Below, piece by piece: positions 17,472-26,776 of a DNA stretch of 64,000 nt (within the stretch, counting starts at the first letter, position 1; each line of letters opens with the position of its first letter). Origin of the DNA: Kiritimatiellia bacterium (GTDB lineage: Bacteria > Verrucomicrobiota > Kiritimatiellia > RFP12 > UBA1067). The stretch lies in contig JAFWKK010000050.1 of the NCBI GenBank assembly GCA_017514235.1, positions 1 through 64,000 on the forward strand, read 5' to 3'. Under the pieces are notes generated by a model. That model did not search any database. It saw only the letters and a program-made list of their open reading frames with translations, and had not been told where the DNA came from. The translations under genes were made by a program, and so were the position numbers.

Positions 17472-18824
17472 TTATCGAACGCTCAATATCACGCCGCAAG
17501 GATGCGAAACGCGGAGCGTACCGCTGCCGAACGTGTAGTCACCACGCGGCTGCTGCACTCCGTTGACCGTCAGCGTCCTTACGTTCACCGTGACGCCGGA
17601 CGCGATTTCAAGCGATGACATTGACGCGAGTTTCACGTTGGCCTTTTTCCCAAGCGCATTCGGATTGGCGATGGTGATCTTGCCAGACCCGTTTACCGTC
17701 ACGTTCGTGGAATTCGCCCAAGAGCCGTTTGCCGTGAACTGGAGTATTGCCGCATTCGCTCCGCCACCTCCGTTACCCTCTATAACAAGGTCGCCTGTGG
17801 CGGTCATCGCGTGGTCGATTATCGTCGTCCAAATGTTCTTCTCGAAGACAACGGAAAGATTACCGCCGATGCGGATGTTTGCCGCTGAACTGCTTGGTCC
17901 GTACATCATTCCCATGTGGAGCGTGGCTGTCTTCGCCGAAGAGTTTGTGACAACCGAGGGGTTGCCAGAAGGCACATTCACCTCGAATTGCCCGACGCGC
18001 TGCTCTGTGCCACAGAGATCCCACCTTGAATCGTGACCGAAATGCATATACATGGTTGAATTGTCAAACGCCCAATCCACGGTCGTCTTCAGCTCGCCAA
18101 TGTGAAACGGGTAATTCGGGTGCGCAAATCTTGCAAGAGAGTTTCCGGCAACCGCGAAGATGTAGTGGCGCGAGAATCCTGATGCGTCTGGTTCGCCGAC
18201 GCCTGCTGCCGTGTTGCATGGAAAGTTGTGGGTAAGCCGTATGGGCGTGTTGGTGAACACAATCGTGCCTCCACGGGCCTCGCGAAATGTCACACAACCC
18301 GGACCTTCGAAGCCCCCTTCAAACACAAGCCGCGCATTTACGTATGGATAGATGTGAAAGCCTCCGCCAGAGAACGTAACCTTCTTCTTGAATGTGGAAT
18401 TTCCGTATCCGCCCCACATTCCGATTCCAGACTGTTCACCCCATAATCCAAGAGTGTCAAAATACACCTCCTTGTCTATCGTTCCGCCAGACGTAGTGAG
18501 TTTGTTCGTCGTCACATAAATCTTGCCGGGACCGACGCCGAGTGAGTTCGCCGCCGAAAGACGCAACGGTGCGAGCGCATAGACATCGCCTGTGAACGTG
18601 CTGCTCTTGTCAACGACCAGTCTCGCCGTGCCGCGCACGACAAAGTTGGTGATTGCGTTGGAGTCGAGAACGTTAATCGCCTCTTGCGAAATCGACGTCT
18701 CGGCGGACGTGACCGTTGCGACGTATGTCTTGTTGTCGTTCTCGTAGGTGTACGAGACCGTCGCCAGAGCGGACGCGTACATTGTCAAGCTTCCGGCAAA
18801 ACAGATTGTTTTCATCACATTCAT
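17472..18824 (-). CDS. secreted autotransporter-type beta-strand repeat protein, 450 aa
   Basis: Signal peptide of the form MKTICFAGSLTMYASALA. The body is beta-strand-rich, with the repeat ARLVVDKSSTFTGDVYALAPLRLSAANSLG typical of autotransporter-associated strands (a Gly/Thr/Val strand, then an aromatic, then LxAANxLG). It has no transporter barrel. The C-terminus is GVILSVR, the shared tail pattern. AAAGGAAA precedes the ATG, and a good promoter lies at 18870-18898. First gene of a three-gene unit with the LamG protein and the PfkB kinase. Function unknown, probably glycan binding or surface structure. Confidence 0.72.
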   Translation of the reverse strand: MNVMKTICFAGSLTMYASALATVSYTYENDNKTYVATVTSAETSISQEAINVLDSNAITNFVVRGTARLVVDKSSTFTGDVYALAPLRLSAANSLGVGPGKIYVTTNKLTTSGGTIDKEVYFDTLGLWGEQSGIGMWGGYGNSTFKKKVTFSGGGFHIYPYVNARLVFEGGFEGPGCVTFREARGGTIVFTNTPIRLTHNFPCNTAAGVGEPDASGFSRHYIFAVAGNSLARFAHPNYPFHIGELKTTVDWAFDNSTMYMHFGHDSRWDLCGTEQRVGQFEVNVPSGNPSVVTNSSAKTATLHMGMMYGPSSSAANIRIGGNLSVVFEKNIWTTIIDHAMTATGDLVIEGNGGGGANAAILQFTANGSWANSTNVTVNGSGKITIANPNALGKKANVKLASMSSLEIASGVTVNVRTLTVNGVQQPRGDYTFGSGTLRVSHPCGVILSVR

Positions 18825-18869
18825 CGGTGGGTTTCCTTTCAGAAGCCTATGATCAGTTCTGTGCTGAAT

Positions 18870-18898
18870 ATTGTATCACAACGTCCGACACATGGCAA
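18870..18898 (-). promoter_or_regulatory. sigma-70-like promoter, TTGCCA-17-TACAAT
   Basis: On the minus strand, -35 TTGCCA (18893-18898), a 17-base spacer ending TGTGA, and -10 TACAAT (18870-18875). It lies about 45 bases before ATG-18824, leaving a normal leader with a Shine-Dalgarno. It separates the LamG/kinase unit from the GH127 gene upstream. Confidence 0.65.
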
Positions 18899-18931
18899 AT
18901 TCAACAGGCCGTGCAGGAAGACGTGACGTAC

Positions 18932-20677
18932 TCAAAATTCTCCTGCGGTTGACCGCACTGCCGAACATGGGACAAACACTTCAAATTCATCAGTGTCGGG
19001 ATTGGCACGGCAAGCATGGGCGTAGTCGACAAGAGCGTGCTTCCGCCCTTTTCCATCTGCACCAACGAACTTCACGAACGACGATTCTCCGCCGTATTGC
19101 CGTTCGAACCGCAGATCGGATGGGATTTCCTCGCCAAGCCTGTCGCCCAAACCCGTGTCGCGAACGAGCACAAGTGGACCATATGCAAATTCGACATGCC
19201 GCTTGCCATCGATGTCATGCGTCTTGCGCACAAGGCCCATCTTGAAGTCAAGACTGACAACCGTCTCGCACGACGGAGCCAGGTCGACAGCCGCAAAGCC
19301 TTCGTCAGCAGGCTGCACGACTCTCCTGCCATTGATGCCGAGTTCCCATTCGCGGCACCAGCTCGGAATCGGCAAGCGCAGTCTGCGCGGAGTCTTCGAT
19401 ACAGCCCGGAGCTCGATGCGCCCGTTCCTTGGGTACTCGGTCACCACTTTCAGCGCAAGACCATCATCCGCCCGATAGGAGAATTGCGCATAGACGAGCG
19501 GCGTCACGTTCGTGCCATCGTCGTCTAGAAGCATCTCCGGCAGATGTGCCATGATTGCGAAGCCCCGATAGCGGCAGCACTGATAGACACCGTTTCTTCT
19601 AAAGGCCTTGCGCCCGACATTGCCCTGGTAGTACGCGAAATCCGATCCGTCGGAGGCGACGGATCCGAGGATGTGGTTGTAGAGAGTCCTCTCGATTTCA
19701 TGCGCACACCTGACGTCGCCCGTGACGGAAAACATCTCCCGGGTAAACCTCAGCCATCCGCATTGCACGCAATTCTCGTTCGGTTTCATCTCGATCGGAA
19801 GGATCGCAGGCGCGTTACCGTCTGGCAGAAAGCGTTCCCTGTTCGTCGCCGCGCCCGTGTTTCGCATCTGTGTCTCTGCGATCGACCGCCAGTAGCGAGA
19901 ACAGGACCGGATCGCCATGCCGTCATCCGCCAGTCGTGCATACGACAGGACGCCGCGCCAAGCGTTGAGCATCTCAATTCCCTTCCTAGACTGCAATGTC
20001 AGGCAGTCCGGATTCGAAAGAAGGTTCATTTTCGTCGTCTCCAGTCCGTGCAGCGTTCTTTTGACGTAGTCCACGTACTTTCGCTCGCCCGAGATCCTGC
20101 TCGCCATGACAAACGCATAAAACGCCGTAAGGTTCTGCGAACCGCCGTTGCTGACCATGCGCATGTCGACAAGACGCTCTGGCGACATCGATTGGTGCGC
20201 CCTTAGAAGCCAGTCCGCCGCACGGAAGCCATATGCCCTAGCCTTGGCACTTCCCGTGGCGTCGGCAAACCGCACAAGGCCGTACACCGCATGGGCCTGG
20301 TTCCATAGCGAGAAAGCGCGCATACGGCGCTCGGGAACTTCACCCCCTATGTATCCGTCTTCGGACATCGAATTCTTGAGCGAATCGACAATGCGTTCTC
20401 CGAACCGTCGGGCGCATTCCAGCCGGTCAAGTTGCCAATATGTCGCGCAAAGGTCCAGGTAGTGGCCGCAGAACTCCTGCCGTGCGTTGGCGACACCTTT
20501 GTCCTGATCGCCGACAGCGGCAAAGCCGCGAACATGCTCTTCGGGATCGATGCGCGTCTCGAACGTCGACTTGGCATATTCTCGAAAACGGCGGAGCGGC
20601 CCGTCGTCCAAAGTCACTTGCCCGGCCCACGCCGCCACAGACAGGCAAGTGGTTCCCGCCAGCAACGTCCCTTTCAT
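18932..20677 (-). CDS. secreted GH127-family (beta-L-arabinofuranosidase-type) enzyme
   Basis: Signal peptide MKGTLLAGTTCLSVAAWA, then an (alpha/alpha)6-barrel typical of the GH127/DUF1680 family and a C-terminal beta domain (581 residues). The zinc/cysteine site can be read: ENC with E301 and C303, and QCC with C367 and C368, matching the Glu-x-Cys and Cys-Cys of characterised GH127 beta-L-arabinofuranosidases, where one Cys of the pair is the nucleophile. Other family marks are FTREMFSVTGD and LYNHILGSVASDG. It is the last gene of the glycyl-radical operon (85-base gap). Activity on L-arabinofuranose or a related furanoside is likely. Confidence 0.85.
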   Translation of the reverse strand: MKGTLLAGTTCLSVAAWAGQVTLDDGPLRRFREYAKSTFETRIDPEEHVRGFAAVGDQDKGVANARQEFCGHYLDLCATYWQLDRLECARRFGERIVDSLKNSMSEDGYIGGEVPERRMRAFSLWNQAHAVYGLVRFADATGSAKARAYGFRAADWLLRAHQSMSPERLVDMRMVSNGGSQNLTAFYAFVMASRISGERKYVDYVKRTLHGLETTKMNLLSNPDCLTLQSRKGIEMLNAWRGVLSYARLADDGMAIRSCSRYWRSIAETQMRNTGAATNRERFLPDGNAPAILPIEMKPNENCVQCGWLRFTREMFSVTGDVRCAHEIERTLYNHILGSVASDGSDFAYYQGNVGRKAFRRNGVYQCCRYRGFAIMAHLPEMLLDDDGTNVTPLVYAQFSYRADDGLALKVVTEYPRNGRIELRAVSKTPRRLRLPIPSWCREWELGINGRRVVQPADEGFAAVDLAPSCETVVSLDFKMGLVRKTHDIDGKRHVEFAYGPLVLVRDTGLGDRLGEEIPSDLRFERQYGGESSFVKFVGADGKGRKHALVDYAHACRANPDTDEFEVFVPCSAVRSTAGEF

Positions 20678-20762
20678 GCAATCTTTCTCACCTTTCCTCC
20701 CTAGCCTTCAGAAGCGCATCTTCCCGAATGCGGAACCGCAGTCGCCCGAATCGCCAGCAGGC

Positions 20763-21527
20763 TTACCCGCGTCGCACCGACACTGAAGTGAACCCTGACA
20801 GCCTGCGGACCATTTCGCCTGCATATCCCTCAGGCGGCGAAGGGGCTTCGTAGACCTTCAGGCCGAGCTTGTGCGCCTTGTCAATCCCATACGGTATGTA
20901 AGGCTCTACGTCAATGTGATCCACATGCTTCAACCCCGACGCAAGACGGCCAAGCGCAGCTATGTTCGCGTCAAAGTCGTTGACTCCAGGTATCATAGGG
21001 CACCTAAGAACAATGTTGGCACCATGTACATCCAGCCAACGAAGGTTCTCGAGAATCGTACGGTTGTCAACGCCCGTATGTTCGCGATGCTTCGACGCAT
21101 CCATACCCTTGACGTCATACAACCAGAGATCAGTGACTGACGCGACCGCCTCCATCGCGGACAGCGGCGCATATCCGCTCGTCTCAATTGCCGTGCGGAC
21201 GCCATTTGCCCTGACTTTACTGAAGACTTCCTCCACAAACTCCCAACGAAACATGGGTTCACCGCCGGAAATCGTCATGCCGCCTCCTGACGCATCATAG
21301 AAGTCCTTGTCCTCCATGACCTCGGACACAACCTCGCCGGACGACATCTCGCGTCCTATGACCGTTCCGTCCGAATATCTCTCAACGGACGGGTTCCACG
21401 ACTCTGGGCTATGGCACCACATGCACCGCAGCGGACACCCCTTCAGGAATACGACTGTACGAATCCCAGGCCCGTCGTGCGTCGCGAACCTCTCGATCTC
21501 GAATACAATGGCGCGTTTGCCTTTCAT
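20763..21527 (-). CDS. glycyl-radical-enzyme activase (radical SAM, PflA-like)
   Basis: A 254-residue radical SAM enzyme that installs the glycyl radical on the partner encoded 6 bases upstream. The cluster motif CPLRCMWCHSPE (CxxxCxxC) lies at about residues 31-38, the SAM motif is TISGGEP, and the N-terminus FEIERFATHDGPGIRTVVFLKG is diagnostic of activases. It is the short type, without the inserted two-cluster ferredoxin-like domain. No signal peptide is present, so activation must occur in the cytoplasm. It belongs to the operon that starts at 28987. Confidence 0.95.
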   Translation of the reverse strand: MKGKRAIVFEIERFATHDGPGIRTVVFLKGCPLRCMWCHSPESWNPSVERYSDGTVIGREMSSGEVVSEVMEDKDFYDASGGGMTISGGEPMFRWEFVEEVFSKVRANGVRTAIETSGYAPLSAMEAVASVTDLWLYDVKGMDASKHREHTGVDNRTILENLRWLDVHGANIVLRCPMIPGVNDFDANIAALGRLASGLKHVDHIDVEPYIPYGIDKAHKLGLKVYEAPSPPEGYAGEMVRRLSGFTSVSVRRG

Positions 21528-21533
21528 AGACGG

Positions 21534-23915
21534 TCAATGAAGCCTGTGTCTAGCGATTACCTCGTCCTGCCAGCGCTTGGAAAGCGCAATGAACCGTGCG
21601 GAGAAGCCGCATACGCGGATGATAAGGTGCTGGTATCGTTCGGGATGCTTCTGGGCGTCAAGCAGCTCTGCGACCGACGTGCAGTTCGGCTGGATCTCGT
21701 GCGCCCCCTTCTTCGCGTATACACGGAACACCGAGGCGAAAGTCTCGGGGCTCACCGCCGACGGTTCGAAGGTGAGATTCGCGTTCGACTGGTACACTAG
21801 CTCATGCGGAAGGCTGCCAATCGCGTTTATGACAGTGGTGACACCGGCTTTGCAACGGAATTCGCTCGGGCTCATCCCCTGGGAAAGCAAATCGCCATCT
21901 CTCCGCCCGTCCGGCGTCGCCTTAAGCTCCCGACCCCAGTACATGAACTCACGGTATGCGTACAAGTCGAGCACGATCGGACCGCCGTACTCATTCGACA
22001 GCCCGTCGATTCCGTCATGCACCGAACGCACCACCCACGACGCCAAGTCGTTGGTCTCCGGTCTGTTGTCGCCCCAGTACGGTGCAGCCAAAACCGCCTT
22101 ACGCAACTCTTCGCCCCGCGGCCCGGACCAATTCGAGCGAACCACATCCAGCAGTTCCTTCAGGGTGCATGTCTTGTCTACAAAGCAAAGCTGTCGGATT
22201 GCCATAAGCGAATCGACGAAGCTGCCGAAGAACGCAAGCGTGAACGCCTTCGGACGGAACCTGACGCCCCCCTCCGTGGTGTCGCGGCGCGACTTGATTC
22301 CGCCATCAAGACACATCGTGTAGGCGGGATGAGGAAAGACTCTCGCACCTGCCGCACCGTACCGAACTGCATACGCGATCAACGACCTGTAGAATCTCAG
22401 CACGTTGCGCATGACCGTGTCGCGCACATCGTCAAAGCTCTTGGCGTCGTCTATCGGCTCAATCTCAACCTGTGCAGACGCCTCCAACGCCGGATCTTTG
22501 TGTATGGTCATCTCCAAGAGTTTCATCAGCGAGACATAGTTGCTGTCGTCCACGTCCGTCACTGAGTCGACATAGCCTTCCCAGCATCCGCCGCCGACGT
22601 AATCGCGCGCCTCCGAAAGCGTAAAGCCGTAGCCAAGCGAATTCGCCACATGACGTTCATCGTTGAGCAGGGTGAAGACCGAATGACCCTTGAGTATCAT
22701 CGCACCTATCGTTCTTAGGTACTCTTCGGGAGAGGTTGACGAGAATCTGCAGAACAGCTTTGGATAGACGCAGTCGCATCCGATGTGCGCTTCAAGGAAC
22801 GCCTTGGTCAGCTCGTTCCATACCGGCTTTCCGTCAGGATGACATCCACCAAGCGTCAGCTGAATCTCAACCTCCTGGTCGTCATAGCTGTCGACAGGCA
22901 CTGCGCCAGACTCGTGGCAGTCGGCATACACCACGAACTTTGCCACCAGTTCGCGCATCTCATCCTCGGTGATGCGTCCGGCGGCGAGGTCGGCGCGGTA
23001 GTAGCCGATGCACCAGGCGTCTGGATGCCCCAAAGCCTGATTGGCCAGGCCGTCCACGTAGCCCAGAACCTCACGCACGAACCACATTGTGTTCAGTGCC
23101 TCGAAGAATGTCTGCGGAGGCTCCCACGGGCAACGCTTTGCCGCTTCGGCAATGCGACGCATGTTCCTCCGCGCCGCCTCGTCGGGGAGTCCCGCCGACA
23201 GCAGCTCCTCCGCCTTCTTGGCGAAGGCAAGCTGAATCTCATGTATCGTATCGAGGCCAACAAGCGCCGTCTCCAGCTCCTTGCGTCCATACGGATCGTC
23301 CTTGGGACAGCTGGCCAACGCCTCGGCAACATCTGCGCGGACGCCCGAGAACCCTTTGGCGTAGATCGTGCGGAACGGCGGGACATGGTGCACCGAGTCG
23401 ACGAAAGGTCCGCAGCAGAGCGTCAGGTGCGCCTTGGAGCGAGCGCGCAGAATGTCGAATGCCTCATCCGGCACAAGGCCGCGTTCCTTATAGAACCTGT
23501 AGCAAACGGCAAAGACGGAACTTCCCGGACGCGCCCCCGACCAGCCCCCGTTCACTCCGCACTCGCAATAGAACGGAGAATCGGGAAAAAGGATCGGGTA
23601 GAAATGCCGACGCATGAGCATGTAGCATTCGCGTCGGGCATCAAGCGCATCGTGGTCTGGATGCGCATTCGACCAGGCAATCATCTCACGGCGGATTGTC
23701 GCGGCCTTCTCGACCTGCACCGGATCCTGACATTCCTTGCGGCAATACCCAGGAGGGAAAAACGCCCTTAGAGTCCTCCTGAAACTGGCGTAGTCCTCTG
23801 CCTTGAACGGCACCTGCTCCGCAGCCGTCTCCCCGGCCATGCCCTTGTGTCCGCCTCCGAACGTCACGGCAAACGCCGCCGTAGAACCGAGGAATTCCTT
23901 TCGCGTCATGCTCAT
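21534..23915 (-). CDS. glycyl radical enzyme (PFL-like) with Tat-like leader
   Basis: Pyruvate-formate-lyase superfamily protein, 793 residues, usual length for the family. The C-terminal radical motif RVCGFSARF puts the radical glycine at G770. The active-site cysteine is C444 in GGGCWEGY, where characterised enzymes usually have GCVE; Glu446 is kept. Other marks are QLTLGGCHPDG and the long alpha/beta-barrel strands. Uniquely, it begins MSMTRKEFLGSTAAFAVTFGGG, an RK variant of a Tat signal followed by a hydrophobic stretch. AAAAAGGAT precedes the ATG by seven bases, so the leader is part of the gene. The reaction is not predictable: dehydratase, lyase or C-X cleavage of a sugar-derived alcohol or acid is possible. 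The activase follows 6 bases downstream. Confidence 0.92.
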   Translation of the reverse strand: MSMTRKEFLGSTAAFAVTFGGGHKGMAGETAAEQVPFKAEDYASFRRTLRAFFPPGYCRKECQDPVQVEKAATIRREMIAWSNAHPDHDALDARRECYMLMRRHFYPILFPDSPFYCECGVNGGWSGARPGSSVFAVCYRFYKERGLVPDEAFDILRARSKAHLTLCCGPFVDSVHHVPPFRTIYAKGFSGVRADVAEALASCPKDDPYGRKELETALVGLDTIHEIQLAFAKKAEELLSAGLPDEAARRNMRRIAEAAKRCPWEPPQTFFEALNTMWFVREVLGYVDGLANQALGHPDAWCIGYYRADLAAGRITEDEMRELVAKFVVYADCHESGAVPVDSYDDQEVEIQLTLGGCHPDGKPVWNELTKAFLEAHIGCDCVYPKLFCRFSSTSPEEYLRTIGAMILKGHSVFTLLNDERHVANSLGYGFTLSEARDYVGGGCWEGYVDSVTDVDDSNYVSLMKLLEMTIHKDPALEASAQVEIEPIDDAKSFDDVRDTVMRNVLRFYRSLIAYAVRYGAAGARVFPHPAYTMCLDGGIKSRRDTTEGGVRFRPKAFTLAFFGSFVDSLMAIRQLCFVDKTCTLKELLDVVRSNWSGPRGEELRKAVLAAPYWGDNRPETNDLASWVVRSVHDGIDGLSNEYGGPIVLDLYAYREFMYWGRELKATPDGRRDGDLLSQGMSPSEFRCKAGVTTVINAIGSLPHELVYQSNANLTFEPSAVSPETFASVFRVYAKKGAHEIQPNCTSVAELLDAQKHPERYQHLIIRVCGFSARFIALSKRWQDEVIARHRLH

Positions 23916-23940
23916 CGCGTCAATCCTTTTTCAACCATGC

Positions 23941-26745
23941 TCACTTGAACATCAGAACGAACCCTCGCTTGCGCACCGCCTTCAGCGTGTTCCCCACCCA
24001 GCAAAGCAGCCACTTGTCGGACTCTAAGCCTGTCAGCGTCGGCGAACCCGAGAAACCGCCGACAATGGTCAAGAGCGTGATGCGTTGGTACTCTTCGGGC
24101 AGAGGATCAAGAACATCGGGATTGAGCAAGGCCAGCGTCGAGTTCTCGGGAAAGTTCAATGAATACGGATATTCGATCGGGCTCCCCTTTGCCAGCACGG
24201 CGGCGCAATCGACACCATACCGACGCGGGGCGGAAGACCCGTCGGACATTGTCTTTCCATTCATGTCAAACTCGCCGCCCTCAAATACAACCATCGAATC
24301 CAGCGGTATCACGCCGTTCGCCCCGCACTTGAGCACGCCGGCCCGTAACACGGTGCTTCCCACATACGTATTTTGAGCCATGAGGGTCAACGTGCCGCGT
24401 CCGGCCTTCGTCAGCCCCCCGCCAGGCTGGCTTTCGCCTTCGGTAAGAGAAGCCGTGCAGGAAACCGTCCCGCTTCGGTCCGCCGTCGCAATCGTCACTG
24501 TCGGCGGCGCAACGTAGTCCCAGCCAGGGCAAGTCACCTCAATGCCCGTGACGCTGCGCGTCTGCGGGTCGTATACCGCATGCGCCGTCGCGCCCATGCC
24601 CCCGCCGCCGGAGATCCGGACCTCCGGCGCACCGATGTATCTGCCGTTTGCCATTCCCGAGGGCAGGGCAATCGACGCGACCCCTCTCCCGCTCGGACGG
24701 AGGAATGGCGTGTTCGCGTCCTGCGGACAGCTGTTGCCGTTCGTGTCGAACACCATTCCGCCCGGGAATACCGTGATGCGGTCTATGGCAGTCGATCCGC
24801 TCCCGAAGAAAGAGACGTTGTCGGAACTGTTCAACGCCACTGTGCCGCCGCCAAAGTTCACGAACGCATGGTTGTCGGCCGACACTTGAGCTGCATATCG
24901 CTCGATCTTACGCGTCTTCAGGACACCCGCATTCAAGTTTAGGACGGACGTGAACGCACCCGCTCCTCCGGACAGACACACTGCCGCGTATTCCACCTTC
25001 GCCGTCGGACAGCCGTCTCCGCAGAGCGTCATTACCGCCTGCTGTGCCGTCGCATCCGACCCGCGACCGACGATTACGCCGTTGGGCATCGCCAGTTCGC
25101 CGCCAGTCATGTGGTACTCGGCCCATCCGCCGTGGCGCCCGACGTAGGCTTGAGACTCCGTTGCCATTACGCCGCCGCGCTGCTCGAAGATGCCGGTCGA
25201 ATCCGAATAGTATCCGCAGGCGAAAAGTGCCCTGTACTCGAACGCCCCTCCGTAAAGACCGTAGTACCCGTAACTCCCGTGTTCGCAACCGCAGTATGCG
25301 TCGTTGCCTGATACCGCGTTGTTATAAACACTGCCGCCGTACTGATGAACCGCTCCGCGCATGTTGGCGTTCTCGCCGACATGAATCGTGTTCGTTATCC
25401 CTGCGCCGGGACGCACCTCCAGCACCGCTCCGGGCCCGGATGGCTCCTCGACCCACAGTCCGCCACGCTGCCTTACACCCCAATCGGGAACCGCAGCCAC
25501 AAGCGCCGAACTCCCGCCAATGGTCATACACGACGACGCGCCGCCGTCAGATGCTCCGCCGCCAACGCGCCACGTAGCCACCTGCCCCGGATTGTCACCA
25601 ATGGAGATTGTCCCGACATCCTGGAACACCGCCGTGCCGCCGTTCGTGACGGCGATAAAATTGCCGGAATAACCGTTCCACCTTCCTGACGCAATGAAGA
25701 TCATGTTCGAGCCTGACACTTCCAGGTTGCCCGCTCCGGACACATCTCCTTCCTGCCTAATCGTCATCAAAGGACTGGATGCGCTGCTTGCACTGACAAT
25801 TGTCGGGCTGTCGATTTGGAGACCTCCGCGCAAGCGGTATTCGGCGGATGCAATGGCCGAGGCGTATATCCTTACCTTCTTGCCGTTGTATGTGTTGCAC
25901 ATCCTCACGTTCGCCATCAGTCCGTCCGATGCGTCGAAGTCGACAAGCTTCAGCATGGAAGCGTCCAAGACAAGGTTTACCGCTGAATCTGGAAACGTCG
26001 CATCACCGCAGAACAGCAGTCCGTATCCGCCCTGATAGTCCGCACCAGTTCCCCAGGTCACGATCGTGCCGCTGCTGAGATGCGTGCAATCGAACATCGA
26101 GAAATCCACGTAGCCGTTGTCGTAATAGTTGCCGACGGTCAGGGTATGTTCCCTCAGGTCAGTCGTCTTGACTCCGATTCGCGAATCCGCGATGTTTACC
26201 GTGGCGTCGTCCGACAGCTCAAGATGGGCGATCCAACCGTCCTGCGTATACGACCCGCCGGCAGCGGTTCCGTTAGGCCTGGCGAGAAGCGCTCCTTTCC
26301 ATTTGTCGGCCACGCCGTCAGGACCGCTTCCAGACAGTACCAGACGTTTGGATATCTGCTCGAAAGCCTGTCCCTGACGGACCAGATGCGCATAAAGCTG
26401 CGCCTTGGCCGCAACGGTGATTGCTCCGTCTGCCATGCGCGTCTGGGCGGTAGACCTGCCCAACGCCCCGCAATGAGTGATATGGACTATGCCAGCGTCG
26501 ATGTCCACGGCTCCGGTAAAGCTGGAGTTGTCGCGGTTCACGACAAGCGTTCCGGAACCTGTCTTGATTACACGGGAAACATCCGTCCCGATGGCCTCGT
26601 CATACGTGAACTCGGAGCCCGCATCGACATTGATCGTAATCTCCGAGCCGGACCTTGACGCACCGTTTGTACCCAAGGCCTGAAACGCTTGAGCAAGCGA
26701 CACCACAAGAAGCGACAGATTCGCGACGGTCTTGATGCAACCCAT
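23941..26745 (-). CDS. secreted autotransporter-type beta-helix protein, 934 aa
   Basis: N-terminal signal (MGCIKTVANLSLLVVSLAQAFQALG). It contains clear autotransporter-associated beta-strand repeats: near residue 60, KTGSGTLVVNRDNSSFTGAVD, and near residue 800, TKAGRGTLTLMAQNTYVGSTV. The central half is rich in Gly, Tyr and Ser (YYGLYGGAFEYRALFACGYY). No autotransporter barrel is present. The C-terminus is GFVLMFK, the shared tail pattern. It is 31 bases downstream of the GHL10-like gene and 25 bases upstream of the glycyl radical enzyme. A surface glycan-interacting role is inferred. Confidence 0.75.
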   Translation of the reverse strand: MGCIKTVANLSLLVVSLAQAFQALGTNGASRSGSEITINVDAGSEFTYDEAIGTDVSRVIKTGSGTLVVNRDNSSFTGAVDIDAGIVHITHCGALGRSTAQTRMADGAITVAAKAQLYAHLVRQGQAFEQISKRLVLSGSGPDGVADKWKGALLARPNGTAAGGSYTQDGWIAHLELSDDATVNIADSRIGVKTTDLREHTLTVGNYYDNGYVDFSMFDCTHLSSGTIVTWGTGADYQGGYGLLFCGDATFPDSAVNLVLDASMLKLVDFDASDGLMANVRMCNTYNGKKVRIYASAIASAEYRLRGGLQIDSPTIVSASSASSPLMTIRQEGDVSGAGNLEVSGSNMIFIASGRWNGYSGNFIAVTNGGTAVFQDVGTISIGDNPGQVATWRVGGGASDGGASSCMTIGGSSALVAAVPDWGVRQRGGLWVEEPSGPGAVLEVRPGAGITNTIHVGENANMRGAVHQYGGSVYNNAVSGNDAYCGCEHGSYGYYGLYGGAFEYRALFACGYYSDSTGIFEQRGGVMATESQAYVGRHGGWAEYHMTGGELAMPNGVIVGRGSDATAQQAVMTLCGDGCPTAKVEYAAVCLSGGAGAFTSVLNLNAGVLKTRKIERYAAQVSADNHAFVNFGGGTVALNSSDNVSFFGSGSTAIDRITVFPGGMVFDTNGNSCPQDANTPFLRPSGRGVASIALPSGMANGRYIGAPEVRISGGGGMGATAHAVYDPQTRSVTGIEVTCPGWDYVAPPTVTIATADRSGTVSCTASLTEGESQPGGGLTKAGRGTLTLMAQNTYVGSTVLRAGVLKCGANGVIPLDSMVVFEGGEFDMNGKTMSDGSSAPRRYGVDCAAVLAKGSPIEYPYSLNFPENSTLALLNPDVLDPLPEEYQRITLLTIVGGFSGSPTLTGLESDKWLLCWVGNTLKAVRKRGFVLMFK

Positions 26746-26776
26746 TTGAACCTCCTGGTTTCCTTTTGTTGTGTTT

